From an uncultured Alphaproteobacteria bacterium (GTDB lineage: Bacteria; Pseudomonadota; Alphaproteobacteria; HIMB59), in assembly GCA_902521465.1 (NCBI GenBank), contig CABYRL010000004.1, positions 1 to 64,000 of the forward strand: DNA of 64,000 nucleotides, given 5' to 3'. This document shows, one piece after another, positions 33,668-43,617 of the stretch. The notes beneath the pieces were generated by a model. The model saw only the letters and a program-made list of their open reading frames with translations, searched no databases and was not told where the DNA came from. A program made the position numbers and the translations under genes. The stretch's first letter is position 1; each line of letters opens with the position of its first letter.

Positions 33668-34540
33668 TTATTCTATAGTTTGAATTTGAATATTATTAGA
33701 ATTAATTTTTTTTTCTTGTTTAATAATTTCAATTGGATTTAACTTTTCAAACCAATTTTTATCATCTCTAATTTCTTCTAGGTTATTTATAATATTATAT
33801 GATTTTTCGTACCACTTACTATTTGGAAAATTATATGCTAAAATTGAAGAATATTTTTTAGCTAACTCATATTCTTCTATCGAGTAATATATTTTACTCA
33901 TTAAAAATAAAGTTTCTTCAATCGAAAAACTCGAACTATGATTATTAAATATTTCATTTAGATAGAGTAATGAACCGTTAGTATTTTTTCTTTCGATGTA
34001 ATACTTGGCAATTTTTAATTTATTTGATGCCAAATTGTCATTAATTAATCTTATCTTAGTGATAATATCTATTTCATACTTACTATTTGGATATGCATTT
34101 AAAATGAAATTAAATTTTTCCAATGCTATTTCAGAGCTACGTTGTGAATAGTCAGTTTTTTTCATTACTACGTAATATGACATTGCCTCTAGATAATTTG
34201 CATAAACTATATCTTTACTACCTGGATAATGGTTTTTGTACATTTCAGCAAGAGCTCTTGTCTTTTCATAATCTTTTTTTAAGAAGTTAATATAAGCAGT
34301 TAAAAGGATACTTTTTTTTGCAAATGCGCTACTTGGATACAGAACCTCTATTTTGTCTAACTCAATTAGAGCTAAATCAAGCAGTCCAGACTCAATGTGT
34401 TGATTCGCAAGGTCAAACAATTCATAATCTTTATATAAATTATCATCATAAAGACTTTGATCATTTTTAATTTCATCTTTATCATACGTGGAACAAGAAA
34501 TTATAAATACTGAAACTAATATAAGAATCTTCTTTTTCAC
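33668..34540 (-). CDS. bamD: Outer membrane assembly lipoprotein BamD (GTG start)
   Basis: Lipobox VFIISCS; TPR-like SGLLDLALIELDKIEVLYPSSAFAKKSILLTAYINFLKKDYEKTRALAEMYKNHYPGSKDIVYANYLEAMSYY. Confidence 0.93.
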   Translation of the reverse strand: MKKKILILVSVFIISCSTYDKDEIKNDQSLYDDNLYKDYELFDLANQHIESGLLDLALIELDKIEVLYPSSAFAKKSILLTAYINFLKKDYEKTRALAEMYKNHYPGSKDIVYANYLEAMSYYVVMKKTDYSQRSSEIALEKFNFILNAYPNSKYEIDIITKIRLINDNLASNKLKIAKYYIERKNTNGSLLYLNEIFNNHSSSFSIEETLFLMSKIYYSIEEYELAKKYSSILAYNFPNSKWYEKSYNIINNLEEIRDDKNWFEKLNPIEIIKQEKKINSNNIQIQTIE

Positions 34541-34542
34541 GA

Positions 34543-35187
34543 ATGAATTATAGCTTTAGAAAAAAAAATAAAATAGTTAAATATGTAGTCTTACATTATA
34601 CAGGTATGAAAAGTCTGACTTTGGCTTATCAAAAACTGTTGAGTGAAAAATCTAACGTAAGCGCACATTACTTGATTTCAAGGGATGGTACTATAATAAA
34701 TTTACTATGTCCTAGCTATAAGGCTTGGCATAGTGGAAAGTCAAAATGGAAAACGCATAGTAATATTAATGATTATTCAATTGGTATTGAACTTGAAAAT
34801 AAAGGTCATGAATTTGGTTATTCAAATTTTACAAAGATTCAATACTCATCCTTAAAAAAATTAATTGATTTCATGAAGAAAAATTTCAATATTTTAGATG
34901 AGAATATTATTTTTCATTCTGATATTGCCCCAAATAGAAAACAAGATCCCGGAGAAAAATTTTTTATTAAAAAAATTGGGGTTAATAGATTTAAATCTAT
35001 AAAAATTTTAAAGAAAAAATACAATCTTAATGAATTATTAATTTTTTATGGATTTCACAAATATTATTTAAAAAAGCATAAAAAATCTTGTATTTGTGCA
35101 GTAAAAAGATCATTAAATTATAAATCAATCACATCACTTCAATCAAAAAAATTCTTAAAAGATTTTTATAATTTATTATTTCATTAA
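34543..35187 (+). CDS. N-acetylmuramoyl-L-alanine amidase (Amidase_2/AmiD-like)
   Basis: VKYVVLHYTGM, VSAHYLISRDGTIINLL, AWHSGKSKW, NDYSIGIELEN, FHSDIAPNRKQDPGEKF. Confidence 0.92.
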   Translation: MNYSFRKKNKIVKYVVLHYTGMKSLTLAYQKLLSEKSNVSAHYLISRDGTIINLLCPSYKAWHSGKSKWKTHSNINDYSIGIELENKGHEFGYSNFTKIQYSSLKKLIDFMKKNFNILDENIIFHSDIAPNRKQDPGEKFFIKKIGVNRFKSIKILKKKYNLNELLIFYGFHKYYLKKHKKSCICAVKRSLNYKSITSLQSKKFLKDFYNLLFH

Positions 35188-35203
35188 TTTTATGTATTAT
35201 TTG

Positions 35204-35537
35204 CACGGGTAGTGTGCAGTCGCTTTGTTTAACAAAGAGGAAAGTCTGAGCTTGCGTAGAAAGTGATAACGGATAACATCCGTCGAGGGCAACCTTAGGG
35301 AAAGTGCAGCAGAAAAAAACCGCCGTAAGGTAAGGGTGAAAAGGTGAGGTAAGAGCTCACCGGATACTTAAATAATATCGCAATATGCAAACCCTATCAC
35401 AAGTAAGATCAAATAGAGGCTAAAACTATTTCTACAGTTGGCCTGGGTTGATCGCTAGAGTTAACTAGTAATGGTTAATCTAGATAAATGACTGCAATTA
35501 TAAAAATACAGAACTCAGCTTATAGCTACCCAACACT
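35204..35537 (+). ncRNA. rnpB: RNase P RNA, bacterial type A
   Basis: GAGGAAAGTCTGAGCT, CGAGGGCAACCTTAGGGAAAGTGCAGCAGAAA, AAGGTAAGGGTGAAAAGGTGAGGTAAGAGCTCACC, AAACCCTATC...AGATCAAATAG, TAGATAAATGACTG, ACAGAACTCAGCTTATAG; terminal GGGTAG/CTACCC pairing (P1). Ends approximate. Confidence 0.95.
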
Positions 35538-35555
35538 ATTTACTATTTAATTAAA

Positions 35556-35581
35556 ATCCCATATAATCCCATAAAATACCA
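35556..35581 (-). promoter_or_regulatory. Putative MraZ-binding boxes: three direct repeats with exact 10-bp period just upstream of mraZ
   Basis: Minus strand reads TGGTATTTTA-TGGGATTATA-TGGGATTTTA (plus strand ATCCCA at 35556, ATCCCA at 35566, ATACCA at 35576). Confidence 0.6.
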
Positions 35582-35586
35582 TGTTA

Positions 35587-35997
35587 ATGTTTTTATCATC
35601 TTTTTATGGCCATTTAGACTCCAAAAATAGAGTTGCAATTCCCTCTTCTTTTAGATCAACGATAAAAAATTCTCATGAAAAAACATTTATATTTAAAAGC
35701 TTAAAATACGAATGCTTAGAGGTACACTTATCTTCTAAAATTAATTCTTTAGTAAAAAGTTTTGATGAAAAAGATTTTTTTTCAAAAAAAAATGATCATT
35801 TTAAAACAGCAATACTTTCTGATTTAGAAGAAATAACTATAGATAATGAAGGTCGATTTATAGTAAAAGAACAACTTCAAAAATTTTCAAAACTATCTAA
35901 AGAGATTATATTTATAGGTAAAGGAAATCATTTTGAGATCTGGGAAAAAAGGTTAGGTGAAAAACATAAAAAAAATTCAAGAGCTAAATTTAAATGA
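35587..35997 (+). CDS. mraZ: MraZ transcriptional regulator (likely start ATG 35587; ORF track starts at 35581)
   Basis: MFLSSFYGHLDSKNRVAIPSSFR...DNEGRFIVKEQLQKFSKLSKEIIFIGKGNHFEIWEK; first gene of the dcw cluster. Confidence 0.92.
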   Translation: MFLSSFYGHLDSKNRVAIPSSFRSTIKNSHEKTFIFKSLKYECLEVHLSSKINSLVKSFDEKDFFSKKNDHFKTAILSDLEEITIDNEGRFIVKEQLQKFSKLSKEIIFIGKGNHFEIWEKRLGEKHKKNSRAKFK

Positions 35998-36896
35998 TTA
36001 ATTACCAACATATACCCATTATGGCAAATGAAATTTTATCATTTATTGACGGTGAAAAAAATTTATCTATTTTAGATTGCACATTTGGTGGAGGTGGGCA
36101 TTCTAAAAATTTTCTTGAAAAAGGACATTATGTTACTGCGATAGATCAAGATGAAAACTCAATAAAAATTGCAAAAAAATTAAAAAAAACTTTCCCCAAC
36201 ATGTTTTTTTATAAATCAAATTTTAAAAATTTTGATTTATTAGATCTAAGTACAAAAAAGTTTGACCTTATTCTATTAGATTTAGGATTTTCATCCATCC
36301 AGTTAGCAGATAGTAATATAGGTTTATCATTTAAGAAAAATTCAAATTTAAATATGAATTATTTAGGTGGTGATTTAAATGCATACAAAATAATTAATTA
36401 TTATGACAAAGATGAGCTCAAAAGAGTATTCAACTTATATGGCGAAATTAATCAAGCTGAAAAATTAGCTAAATATATCGTTAAACAAAGGTCCTTAAAA
36501 AAAATTAATACAAATTTTGAATTAATTGATGTCCTTAGGGACAGCGGTGTAAACTTTAGGTCAAAAAAAATACATTTTGCAACACAGGCATTTCAAGCCT
36601 TAAGGATTGAGTCAAATAATGAATTAGAAAATCTAGTAACATTTTTAAAAAAAGTTCATATTTTTTTGGAAATTAATGCTTATTTAGCAATAATTTCATT
36701 TCATAGTTTAGAAGACCGAATAGTAAAGAATTACTTCAAAGACAATAGAATTAAAAAAAGCAAATACTTTCAAAATAATAAAAATTGGGGTTTTGAAATT
36801 CTCACTAAAAAACCATTGGTATCATCAAAAAATGAAGTTTTAGAGAATAATCGTGCTAGATCTGCAAAATTGAGGGTTGGAAGGTTTGTAAATTGA
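35994..36896 (+). CDS. rsmH: 16S rRNA (cytosine1402-N4)-methyltransferase RsmH
   Basis: HIPIMANEIL, DCTFGGGGHSKNFL, DLILLDLGFSSIQL, FQALRIESNNEL, ISFHSLEDRIVKNYF. Confidence 0.96.
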   Translation: MINYQHIPIMANEILSFIDGEKNLSILDCTFGGGGHSKNFLEKGHYVTAIDQDENSIKIAKKLKKTFPNMFFYKSNFKNFDLLDLSTKKFDLILLDLGFSSIQLADSNIGLSFKKNSNLNMNYLGGDLNAYKIINYYDKDELKRVFNLYGEINQAEKLAKYIVKQRSLKKINTNFELIDVLRDSGVNFRSKKIHFATQAFQALRIESNNELENLVTFLKKVHIFLEINAYLAIISFHSLEDRIVKNYFKDNRIKKSKYFQNNKNWGFEILTKKPLVSSKNEVLENNRARSAKLRVGRFVN

Positions 36897-37189
36897 TTAA
36901 TCATTTTTCTAAATTCTTCTTACTTTTTATATTCATAATTTTATTCTTAAGCTTTAAAAACCAAATAAAAATACTTGAAAATGATCTTTCAAATTTAAAG
37001 CATAGCTATTTCAAAGATCATCAAAAATATATCAACAAAGAAATAATTCTTTCTAAGCAAATAAATCAATTACAAATTAATGAATTAAATAGTTTTGATC
37101 TCGTTAAAAATAAAAAAATCATAAAATTTGACAGAAATGAATTTGATGACTTTACAATTATAAAGGTCAATTATGTTCAATCTGAGTAA
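36893..37189 (+). CDS. ftsL: FtsL-like small bitopic protein (by position and topology)
   Basis: Single N-terminal TM plus coiled coil, between rsmH and the PBP gene; sequence itself weakly diagnostic; TTG start. Confidence 0.6.
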   Translation: MINHFSKFFLLFIFIILFLSFKNQIKILENDLSNLKHSYFKDHQKYINKEIILSKQINQLQINELNSFDLVKNKKIIKFDRNEFDDFTIIKVNYVQSE

Positions 37190-38645
37190 TGAAACTGATT
37201 ATAAATTACTGTCTAAAACAAAAAATTATTATAATTTTTTTATCTTAACAGTTTTATTCCTTTTTACTGCTATTTTTATAAGATTAATATTTTTAAGTAT
37301 AGAAAATAATGATAGCTTTCAAGTTAATAAAAATAAAACGGGTGCAAGTTTTGAAAATTTACCAACTATTTATGATTTAAATAAAAATACATTAGCTTAT
37401 TCTGATTTCAATTATTCAATAAAGAATATTAAAAACAAAGTTAAATACATAAAAAGAAATATTCCACTTAATGAAATATTAGAGCTAATCTATAAAGGCG
37501 ATCCTTATATTAAATTTGAAAAAATTCTAACTAGAAAATACCCATACAAAATATTAACCAATAACATGATAGGGCACACAAATATTGATCATAAAGGTGT
37601 GTCCTTAATTGAGAAATTTATTGACATAAACAATAATGATATCCATTTATCTGTAGATATTCAGGTACAAAAAAAAATATATGACTCTCTTTTAAAGGAT
37701 ACAATTAATTTAAATCCAGATTATTCTCTAAATGTTTTAGTTGATTTGAGCAGAGAGGAGATTGTGAGTAATGTTTTTTTAGATAACAGAAATGAAGCTG
37801 ATAAATTTGATCAGACCTTATTACCTTTAAAGGATCTTAAATTTGATTTTGGATCTGTATTTAAAACATTTACAGTATATTCTGCTTTCAAAAATCAGAA
37901 AATTGATATTAATGATTATTTTGATGTTGATGAACCAGTATATATTGGAAGTAAAATAATTAATGACTATCCAAGAAATAGCGAAATACCTCTACAAGTT
38001 GGTGATATTTTAAAAAAATCCTCTAATAGAGGTGCGATCTTAATTAGAAGAAATTTGGACTGTCAAAATGAGTTTAAAGCTGATTTAGATCACATAGGTC
38101 TTTTAAAATCTACTCAAATTGGTTTTGGAATGATCTCCGTTGAACCAACTGTAAATAATTTTAAAGGTAGATATTGTGATAACATACCTTTTGGTTATGG
38201 ATTATCAATTTCTCCAATACAATTAATAAATGCGTATGGGAAAATAATTACAGGTAGGGACAACTTCAATTCTACATTTGAGAAAAATGATACACAAAAT
38301 AAAAATAAATATAACAACATATCAAATACTATTAATAAATTATTATTTTATGCGAATGAGACTGATAATGAATTATATAAAAACTTTTTAGTAGCAGGTA
38401 AAACTGGAACTGCTGATCAAACTATATCTAATAATGAAAAATTTCAAAATGTTACATATATAAGTTTTTTTCCTTACAATAACCCAAAATATTTAAATTT
38501 AACTTTTATGCAAAACCCAAAGGAATCATATGGAAAATACATGACAGCTGGAAACACAGTTAAACCAACTTTTTATAATCTTCTCAAAGAAATATACATA
38601 TATTTGGACTTATCTATTATTAATACTAAAAGTACGGAAATTTAA
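37173..38645 (+). CDS. ftsI: Division-type peptidoglycan transpeptidase (FtsI/PBP3)
   Basis: FGSVFKTFT (SxxK), KKSSNRGAI (SxN), VAGKTGTADQT (KTG); N-terminal TM. Confidence 0.92.
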   Translation: MFNLSNETDYKLLSKTKNYYNFFILTVLFLFTAIFIRLIFLSIENNDSFQVNKNKTGASFENLPTIYDLNKNTLAYSDFNYSIKNIKNKVKYIKRNIPLNEILELIYKGDPYIKFEKILTRKYPYKILTNNMIGHTNIDHKGVSLIEKFIDINNNDIHLSVDIQVQKKIYDSLLKDTINLNPDYSLNVLVDLSREEIVSNVFLDNRNEADKFDQTLLPLKDLKFDFGSVFKTFTVYSAFKNQKIDINDYFDVDEPVYIGSKIINDYPRNSEIPLQVGDILKKSSNRGAILIRRNLDCQNEFKADLDHIGLLKSTQIGFGMISVEPTVNNFKGRYCDNIPFGYGLSISPIQLINAYGKIITGRDNFNSTFEKNDTQNKNKYNNISNTINKLLFYANETDNELYKNFLVAGKTGTADQTISNNEKFQNVTYISFFPYNNPKYLNLTFMQNPKESYGKYMTAGNTVKPTFYNLLKEIYIYLDLSIINTKSTEI

Positions 38646-40024
38646 TGAACTTAACTGAATTAAAAAATAAAGGTTTTAAAATTGTTACAAATTGGCAAGA
38701 ATGCAATAAAAATTCTATTTTTCTATTCGATAGTAAAAATGATACAAAATTTATAGAGTTTACTAATTTAGCTTTCAAAAAAAAATGCAGCTTTGTTATT
38801 TGTAATTTTAAATTTAAGGGAAGTATTAAAAATAAATCAATTAATTTTTTTTTCTATAATAATAAAAAAGATTTAGAGAAAATTGTTAAAATATTTTATA
38901 GCTTTAATCTTCTAAAATTAATTTTTGTTACAGGCACTAATGGTAAAACCTCTATTGCTTATGGTGCAAATAAATTATTTAATAAAAATGGATTAAGATC
39001 TTGTTATATAGGTACTTTAGGTTTTTTTATTAACTCAAAAAGAATCAAAGAGTTAAAAAATACTACACCTTCGTATTTCGAAATACTAAATTTACTTCAA
39101 ATAGCGAATGATAATAATATAAAATTTGTTTTTATAGAGGTTTCTAGTATTGGATATTGTGAAGGAAGAATTGGAGGTATAAATTATCATTACTGTGTCT
39201 TAACAAATTTAGAGTCTGATCATCTTGATTATCACAAAAATATAAATGATTATCATTTAGCTAAATTAAATCTTATTAAAAATCAAAGATTGAAGAACTC
39301 CATCTTATTTTTACAGGATCATAACTTAAAAAATAAATTCAAAAGCTTTCATAAAAACCTTATTACTCAAGATAACTTTATATCTAAAAATAAAATATCT
39401 ATAATCAATAAAAAACTTAACCAATATCAAATAAATTTGAAAGACAAGTATTATATTATTAATACATTTAATGATTTTATGGTCAAAAATTTAATTACTA
39501 TATTAATGGTTTACAATAGAATTTTAAAAAAATTTCCAATTAAAATTAATAAATCACTATTTCCACCTGGAAGATCTGAAATTATTTATAACAAAAAAAA
39601 TAAAGTAATAATAATTGATTATGCCCATTCAAAAGATGCATATGAGAATCTACTAAATAAATTTCCGCAACTAAATAGGAGTGTAATAATTATTTATGGA
39701 TGTGGCGGTGAAAGAGATAAAACTAAAAGACCACAAATAGCTAAGGTGATCTCAAAATATACTAAGATGCAGATAATTACTGATGACAATCCAAGATATG
39801 AAGACCCAGCAATAATTCGAAAAACACTCATAAAGCACTCTTCAAACCCAATTGAGATTCCCAGTAGAAGAAAGGCTATAAAATTTGGAATAGGATACAT
39901 AAAAAAAAATGATGGTATTTTAATTATTTCTGGAAAAGGCCATGAAGATACACAAACATACAAAAATAAATCTTATTTTTTTAATGATAAAATAATTTCA
40001 TCTAATTATGCTAAAAATTTATAA
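38645..40024 (+). CDS. murE: UDP-MurNAc-tripeptide ligase MurE
   Basis: VTGTNGKTSIAYG, ITDDNPRYEDP (DNPR motif of meso-DAP-adding enzymes), GKGHEDTQTY. Confidence 0.95.
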   Translation: MNLTELKNKGFKIVTNWQECNKNSIFLFDSKNDTKFIEFTNLAFKKKCSFVICNFKFKGSIKNKSINFFFYNNKKDLEKIVKIFYSFNLLKLIFVTGTNGKTSIAYGANKLFNKNGLRSCYIGTLGFFINSKRIKELKNTTPSYFEILNLLQIANDNNIKFVFIEVSSIGYCEGRIGGINYHYCVLTNLESDHLDYHKNINDYHLAKLNLIKNQRLKNSILFLQDHNLKNKFKSFHKNLITQDNFISKNKISIINKKLNQYQINLKDKYYIINTFNDFMVKNLITILMVYNRILKKFPIKINKSLFPPGRSEIIYNKKNKVIIIDYAHSKDAYENLLNKFPQLNRSVIIIYGCGGERDKTKRPQIAKVISKYTKMQIITDDNPRYEDPAIIRKTLIKHSSNPIEIPSRRKAIKFGIGYIKKNDGILIISGKGHEDTQTYKNKSYFFNDKIISSNYAKNL

Positions 40025-41306
40025 AACTATTGCAGATTTAAAATCAAAATATAAATCCAACATTGTATTTGATACAAGATTAATAAAAAAAAATGATATT
40101 TTTATCGGTCTTAAAACAGAAAATAATGATGGTAGCCTCTATTATAAAGATGCTATAAAAAAAAAAGCAGCATTGGTAATTGTAAATGTCTACAACACTC
40201 ACCCAAAACTATTATATGTAAAAGATACTCGTCTATTTATAAAAAAGTTTTGCAAATTCATATTAGCTTCTTATAAGGGCAAAATTATTGCAATAACAGG
40301 ATCTGTTGGCAAAACAACATTTAAAGAGAACATTTTTCACATTCTAAAAAATAATAAAATTAGTTCATATAGATCTTATAAAAATTATAACAATATCCAA
40401 GGTTTGCAGTTTTCTATAATGAATATGAATTTAGTCAATAAATATTCTGTATTCGAATTAGGAATTAATAACCCTAGAGAAATGCTTAAATTAGTTAATA
40501 CTTTACAACCACACTATTGCTTAGTGACAAGTATTGAAAATTCTCATATTGGAAATTTTAGAAATTTTAAGCATCTAGTAGATAACAAATTAAAAATATT
40601 CAAATCTAAAAGACTTATTAGTGGGTTAATCAATTATAATTATGAACCTGACTACATTAAAATTAAAATTAATCATAAAATAGATCTTTTAAATTCTGAA
40701 AATTTGGAAAAAAATATCATTTTTAAAGATAAAAAATACATAGTAAATTTTATTTACAATAAAAGTAAATATTCTATAGAATCATCTAAAGGTGAGTTTT
40801 ATATAAATATAGCTATTATCTCTTTTTTATTTATTAAAAAATTTATTAAGACTATAAAAGTTAAAAATTTTTTCTATGATGAGTCTATTATCGAGTCCAG
40901 AGGTAGAGAGGTTCTGACTTATATTAGAAGAAAAAAAATTATATTTTATGATCACAGTTATAATGCAAGTCCATATTCACTAAGTAAACAAATCTTAATA
41001 TTTAATAAGAGAAATCTTAAACAAAAAGCATATATTTTAGGTTCTATGAAGGAATTAGGTGCTCAGTCAGATACTTTTCACATGCAAATTATTGAATTGG
41101 TAAGTAAATTAGATTTAAATAAAATAATTTTTATTGGAGATGAATTCTACAAGTTTAAAAAAAAATTTGATAAATATATTTTTTATAAAAATTACACTTC
41201 TGCTATCAATTATTTAAATAAAGAAATTAATTATGTAAAGAATATATTTGTAATGGGTTCAAGATTAAACAAACTAGATAAGATAATAAAACAATATGTT
41301 AGGTGA
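40008..41306 (+). CDS. murF: UDP-MurNAc-tripeptide:D-Ala-D-Ala ligase MurF
   Basis: AITGSVGKTTFKENIF, FELGINNPREMLKLV, YDHSYNASPYS, LGSMKELG. Confidence 0.93.
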   Translation: MLKIYKTIADLKSKYKSNIVFDTRLIKKNDIFIGLKTENNDGSLYYKDAIKKKAALVIVNVYNTHPKLLYVKDTRLFIKKFCKFILASYKGKIIAITGSVGKTTFKENIFHILKNNKISSYRSYKNYNNIQGLQFSIMNMNLVNKYSVFELGINNPREMLKLVNTLQPHYCLVTSIENSHIGNFRNFKHLVDNKLKIFKSKRLISGLINYNYEPDYIKIKINHKIDLLNSENLEKNIIFKDKKYIVNFIYNKSKYSIESSKGEFYINIAIISFLFIKKFIKTIKVKNFFYDESIIESRGREVLTYIRRKKIIFYDHSYNASPYSLSKQILIFNKRNLKQKAYILGSMKELGAQSDTFHMQIIELVSKLDLNKIIFIGDEFYKFKKKFDKYIFYKNYTSAINYLNKEINYVKNIFVMGSRLNKLDKIIKQYVR

Positions 41307-42372
41307 TTTATTATATTCTCTAAGGAATACAGAATTTCTATTCAATTTATTCGGTTATATTTCTTTTAGATCAGGATTATCGTTAGTTACTTCATTTTTT
41401 ATTGTTTTAATATTAATGCCTTACTGGATCAGTATACAAAAGAAAGCTTTTCCAAGTGGACAACCTATAAGAAGTGATGGTCCACAAACACATTATCATA
41501 AAAAAGGAACACCAACACTAGGAGGGGTACTCGTTCTCTTTTCAATAATTTTGAGCACAACATTGTGGACTTCGAGTTTCTCAAGTTTTAATTATATATT
41601 GATATTGACATTAATTTTATTTGGATTGATAGGTTTTTTTGATGACTTTCAAAAAGTTAAATTAGGATATGGAATAACATCTAAAATTAAATTTTTATTT
41701 CAACTATTTGCAACATTAGTGATTTATTTTAGTATTAAATATAACGGATTTGATCTAAACCAATTTAGCATTCCATTTTTAAAAAATGTTTCAATTGAAC
41801 TTGGCTATTTTTATTTCATTCTTATTTTACTAATCGTGATTGGTTCAACAAATGCTACTAATTTGACTGATGGATTAGATGGATTAGTGACAATGCCTTT
41901 AATATTTGTATTTCTTACATTTGCTATATTTGCCTATGTTTTGGGTAACATAAATTTTTCTGATTATCTTTTAGTTAATTATATTAAAGGATCAGGTGAA
42001 ATTGTGATTTTTTGTACCTCAGCAATCGGGGCATTACTTGGTTTCTTGTGGTTTAACTCAAGTCCTGCATCTATATTCATGGGAGATACTGGATCGCAAT
42101 CTTTGGGAGCCTCATTAGCCGTAACCTCTATTCTTCTAAAACAAGAAATAGTATTAGCTGTTGCTGGAGGACTTTTTGTAATTGAAACTTTATCTGTGAT
42201 GATACAAGTGTCGTATTTTAGATTTTCAAAAGGTAAAAGAATATTTTTAATGGCCCCACTTCATCATCATTATGAAAAAAAAGGACTATCAGAGCAAAAA
42301 ATAGTTATTAGATTTTGGATATTAAGCTTCCTTTTTTGTTTGTTAGCTTTGTCACTTTTAAAAATAAGATAA
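41296..42372 (+). CDS. mraY: Phospho-MurNAc-pentapeptide transferase MraY
   Basis: GPQTHYHKKGTPTLGG, NATNLTDGLDGL, SSPASIFMGDTGSQSLG, MAPLHHHYEKKG. Confidence 0.98.
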   Translation: MLGDLLYSLRNTEFLFNLFGYISFRSGLSLVTSFFIVLILMPYWISIQKKAFPSGQPIRSDGPQTHYHKKGTPTLGGVLVLFSIILSTTLWTSSFSSFNYILILTLILFGLIGFFDDFQKVKLGYGITSKIKFLFQLFATLVIYFSIKYNGFDLNQFSIPFLKNVSIELGYFYFILILLIVIGSTNATNLTDGLDGLVTMPLIFVFLTFAIFAYVLGNINFSDYLLVNYIKGSGEIVIFCTSAIGALLGFLWFNSSPASIFMGDTGSQSLGASLAVTSILLKQEIVLAVAGGLFVIETLSVMIQVSYFRFSKGKRIFLMAPLHHHYEKKGLSEQKIVIRFWILSFLFCLLALSLLKIR

Positions 42373-43617
42373 TTGATAAATTTAAATAAAAATTTTTTAA
42401 TTTATGGATATGGTATAAGCGGAAAATCAGTAGAAAAATATCTTAGAAATAAGAACTGTAATTATAATATATATGATGATTTTAAAAAAATTAAAAATAA
42501 AAGAGTAATTAGTAAAAAATATTTAGAAAATAAAATTAATAATTATAGTTACTTTATAGTATCCCCATCTATTAAGATTGAAAAAAATCATTTCTTATAC
42601 AAATATAAAAATAAAATTTTAATTGATTTAGATTTTTTAAGTTTAGAAATATCATCACAGAAAATATTGGGCATAACAGGAACAGAAGGAAAATCTTCAA
42701 CTTGTATTTATCTTAATCAAATACTATCAAAAAAATATAAAACAAAAATTATTGGCAATTTTGGAAATACTATCTTAGACAAAACAAATTTAATAAAATA
42801 TTTATCAAAAATTGATATTTTAATTATTGAATTAAGTTCATATCAATTAGATAAATTGAAATTTTTAAAATTACATTATGCATTAATTACAAATATATTT
42901 AGTGATCATTTAGAATACCATAAAAATATTAAAAATTACATTAGCTCAAAATTTAAAATACAAGATTGTCTCTATAAAAACTCATATTTATTTTTATCAA
43001 AAAACTTATTTGTAAAATACCAAAGTTACATAAAAATAAATAAAAACAGATTAATTTTAAATAATGAAAAAAATATCTATAAAAAAGATATTTCAAACTA
43101 TATTAAAGAAATAAACTTAAACTCAATTAAAAATTTGATTCATTATATTGACTCAAAAATAAAAATAAAAAATACTAATATTTCAAATGATTTAAATTAT
43201 AGAGTTCAGCTAATTTATAAAAAAAATATTTTAAAAATTTATAATGATAGTAAGTGCACTAACTTAAACAATGCTATTTATAAAAATAACTTATTAAATA
43301 GCTCAAAAAAAATTTTAATTCTAGGAGGTATATTAAAAAAACAAGATAAAAATTTAAAGTTTAAAATCAAAGACTCATTAGTATTAATATTTGGTTACCA
43401 ATCAAATTTATTTATTAAACAATTAGAATTTATTGACTCCAATTATTTTAAATTTGATAATCTAATTGAATTAACAAAATTTATTAAATTAATAATAAAT
43501 TTCAAAAAATACGAATATATACTTTTTTCTCCAGGTGGTGAGTCTTTTGATTCCTATAAAAATTACTTAGATCGAGGAAGTCATTTTAATCGACTTATAA
43601 AAAAAGTTTTAGTTTGA
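42373..43617 (+). CDS. murD: UDP-MurNAc-L-Ala:D-Glu ligase MurD (TTG start)
   Basis: GYGISGKSVEKYL, GITGTEGKSSTCIYL, ELSSYQLDKL, position between mraY and ftsW. Confidence 0.92.
   Translation: MINLNKNFLIYGYGISGKSVEKYLRNKNCNYNIYDDFKKIKNKRVISKKYLENKINNYSYFIVSPSIKIEKNHFLYKYKNKILIDLDFLSLEISSQKILGITGTEGKSSTCIYLNQILSKKYKTKIIGNFGNTILDKTNLIKYLSKIDILIIELSSYQLDKLKFLKLHYALITNIFSDHLEYHKNIKNYISSKFKIQDCLYKNSYLFLSKNLFVKYQSYIKINKNRLILNNEKNIYKKDISNYIKEINLNSIKNLIHYIDSKIKIKNTNISNDLNYRVQLIYKKNILKIYNDSKCTNLNNAIYKNNLLNSSKKILILGGILKKQDKNLKFKIKDSLVLIFGYQSNLFIKQLEFIDSNYFKFDNLIELTKFIKLIINFKKYEYILFSPGGESFDSYKNYLDRGSHFNRLIKKVLV

Noticed and set aside
42373-43617. MurD as a possible decayed gene because of extreme Lys/Asn/Ile bias and TTG start
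   Set aside because: The nucleotide-binding GITGTEGKSST motif and full length are intact; bias fits the AT-rich genome.
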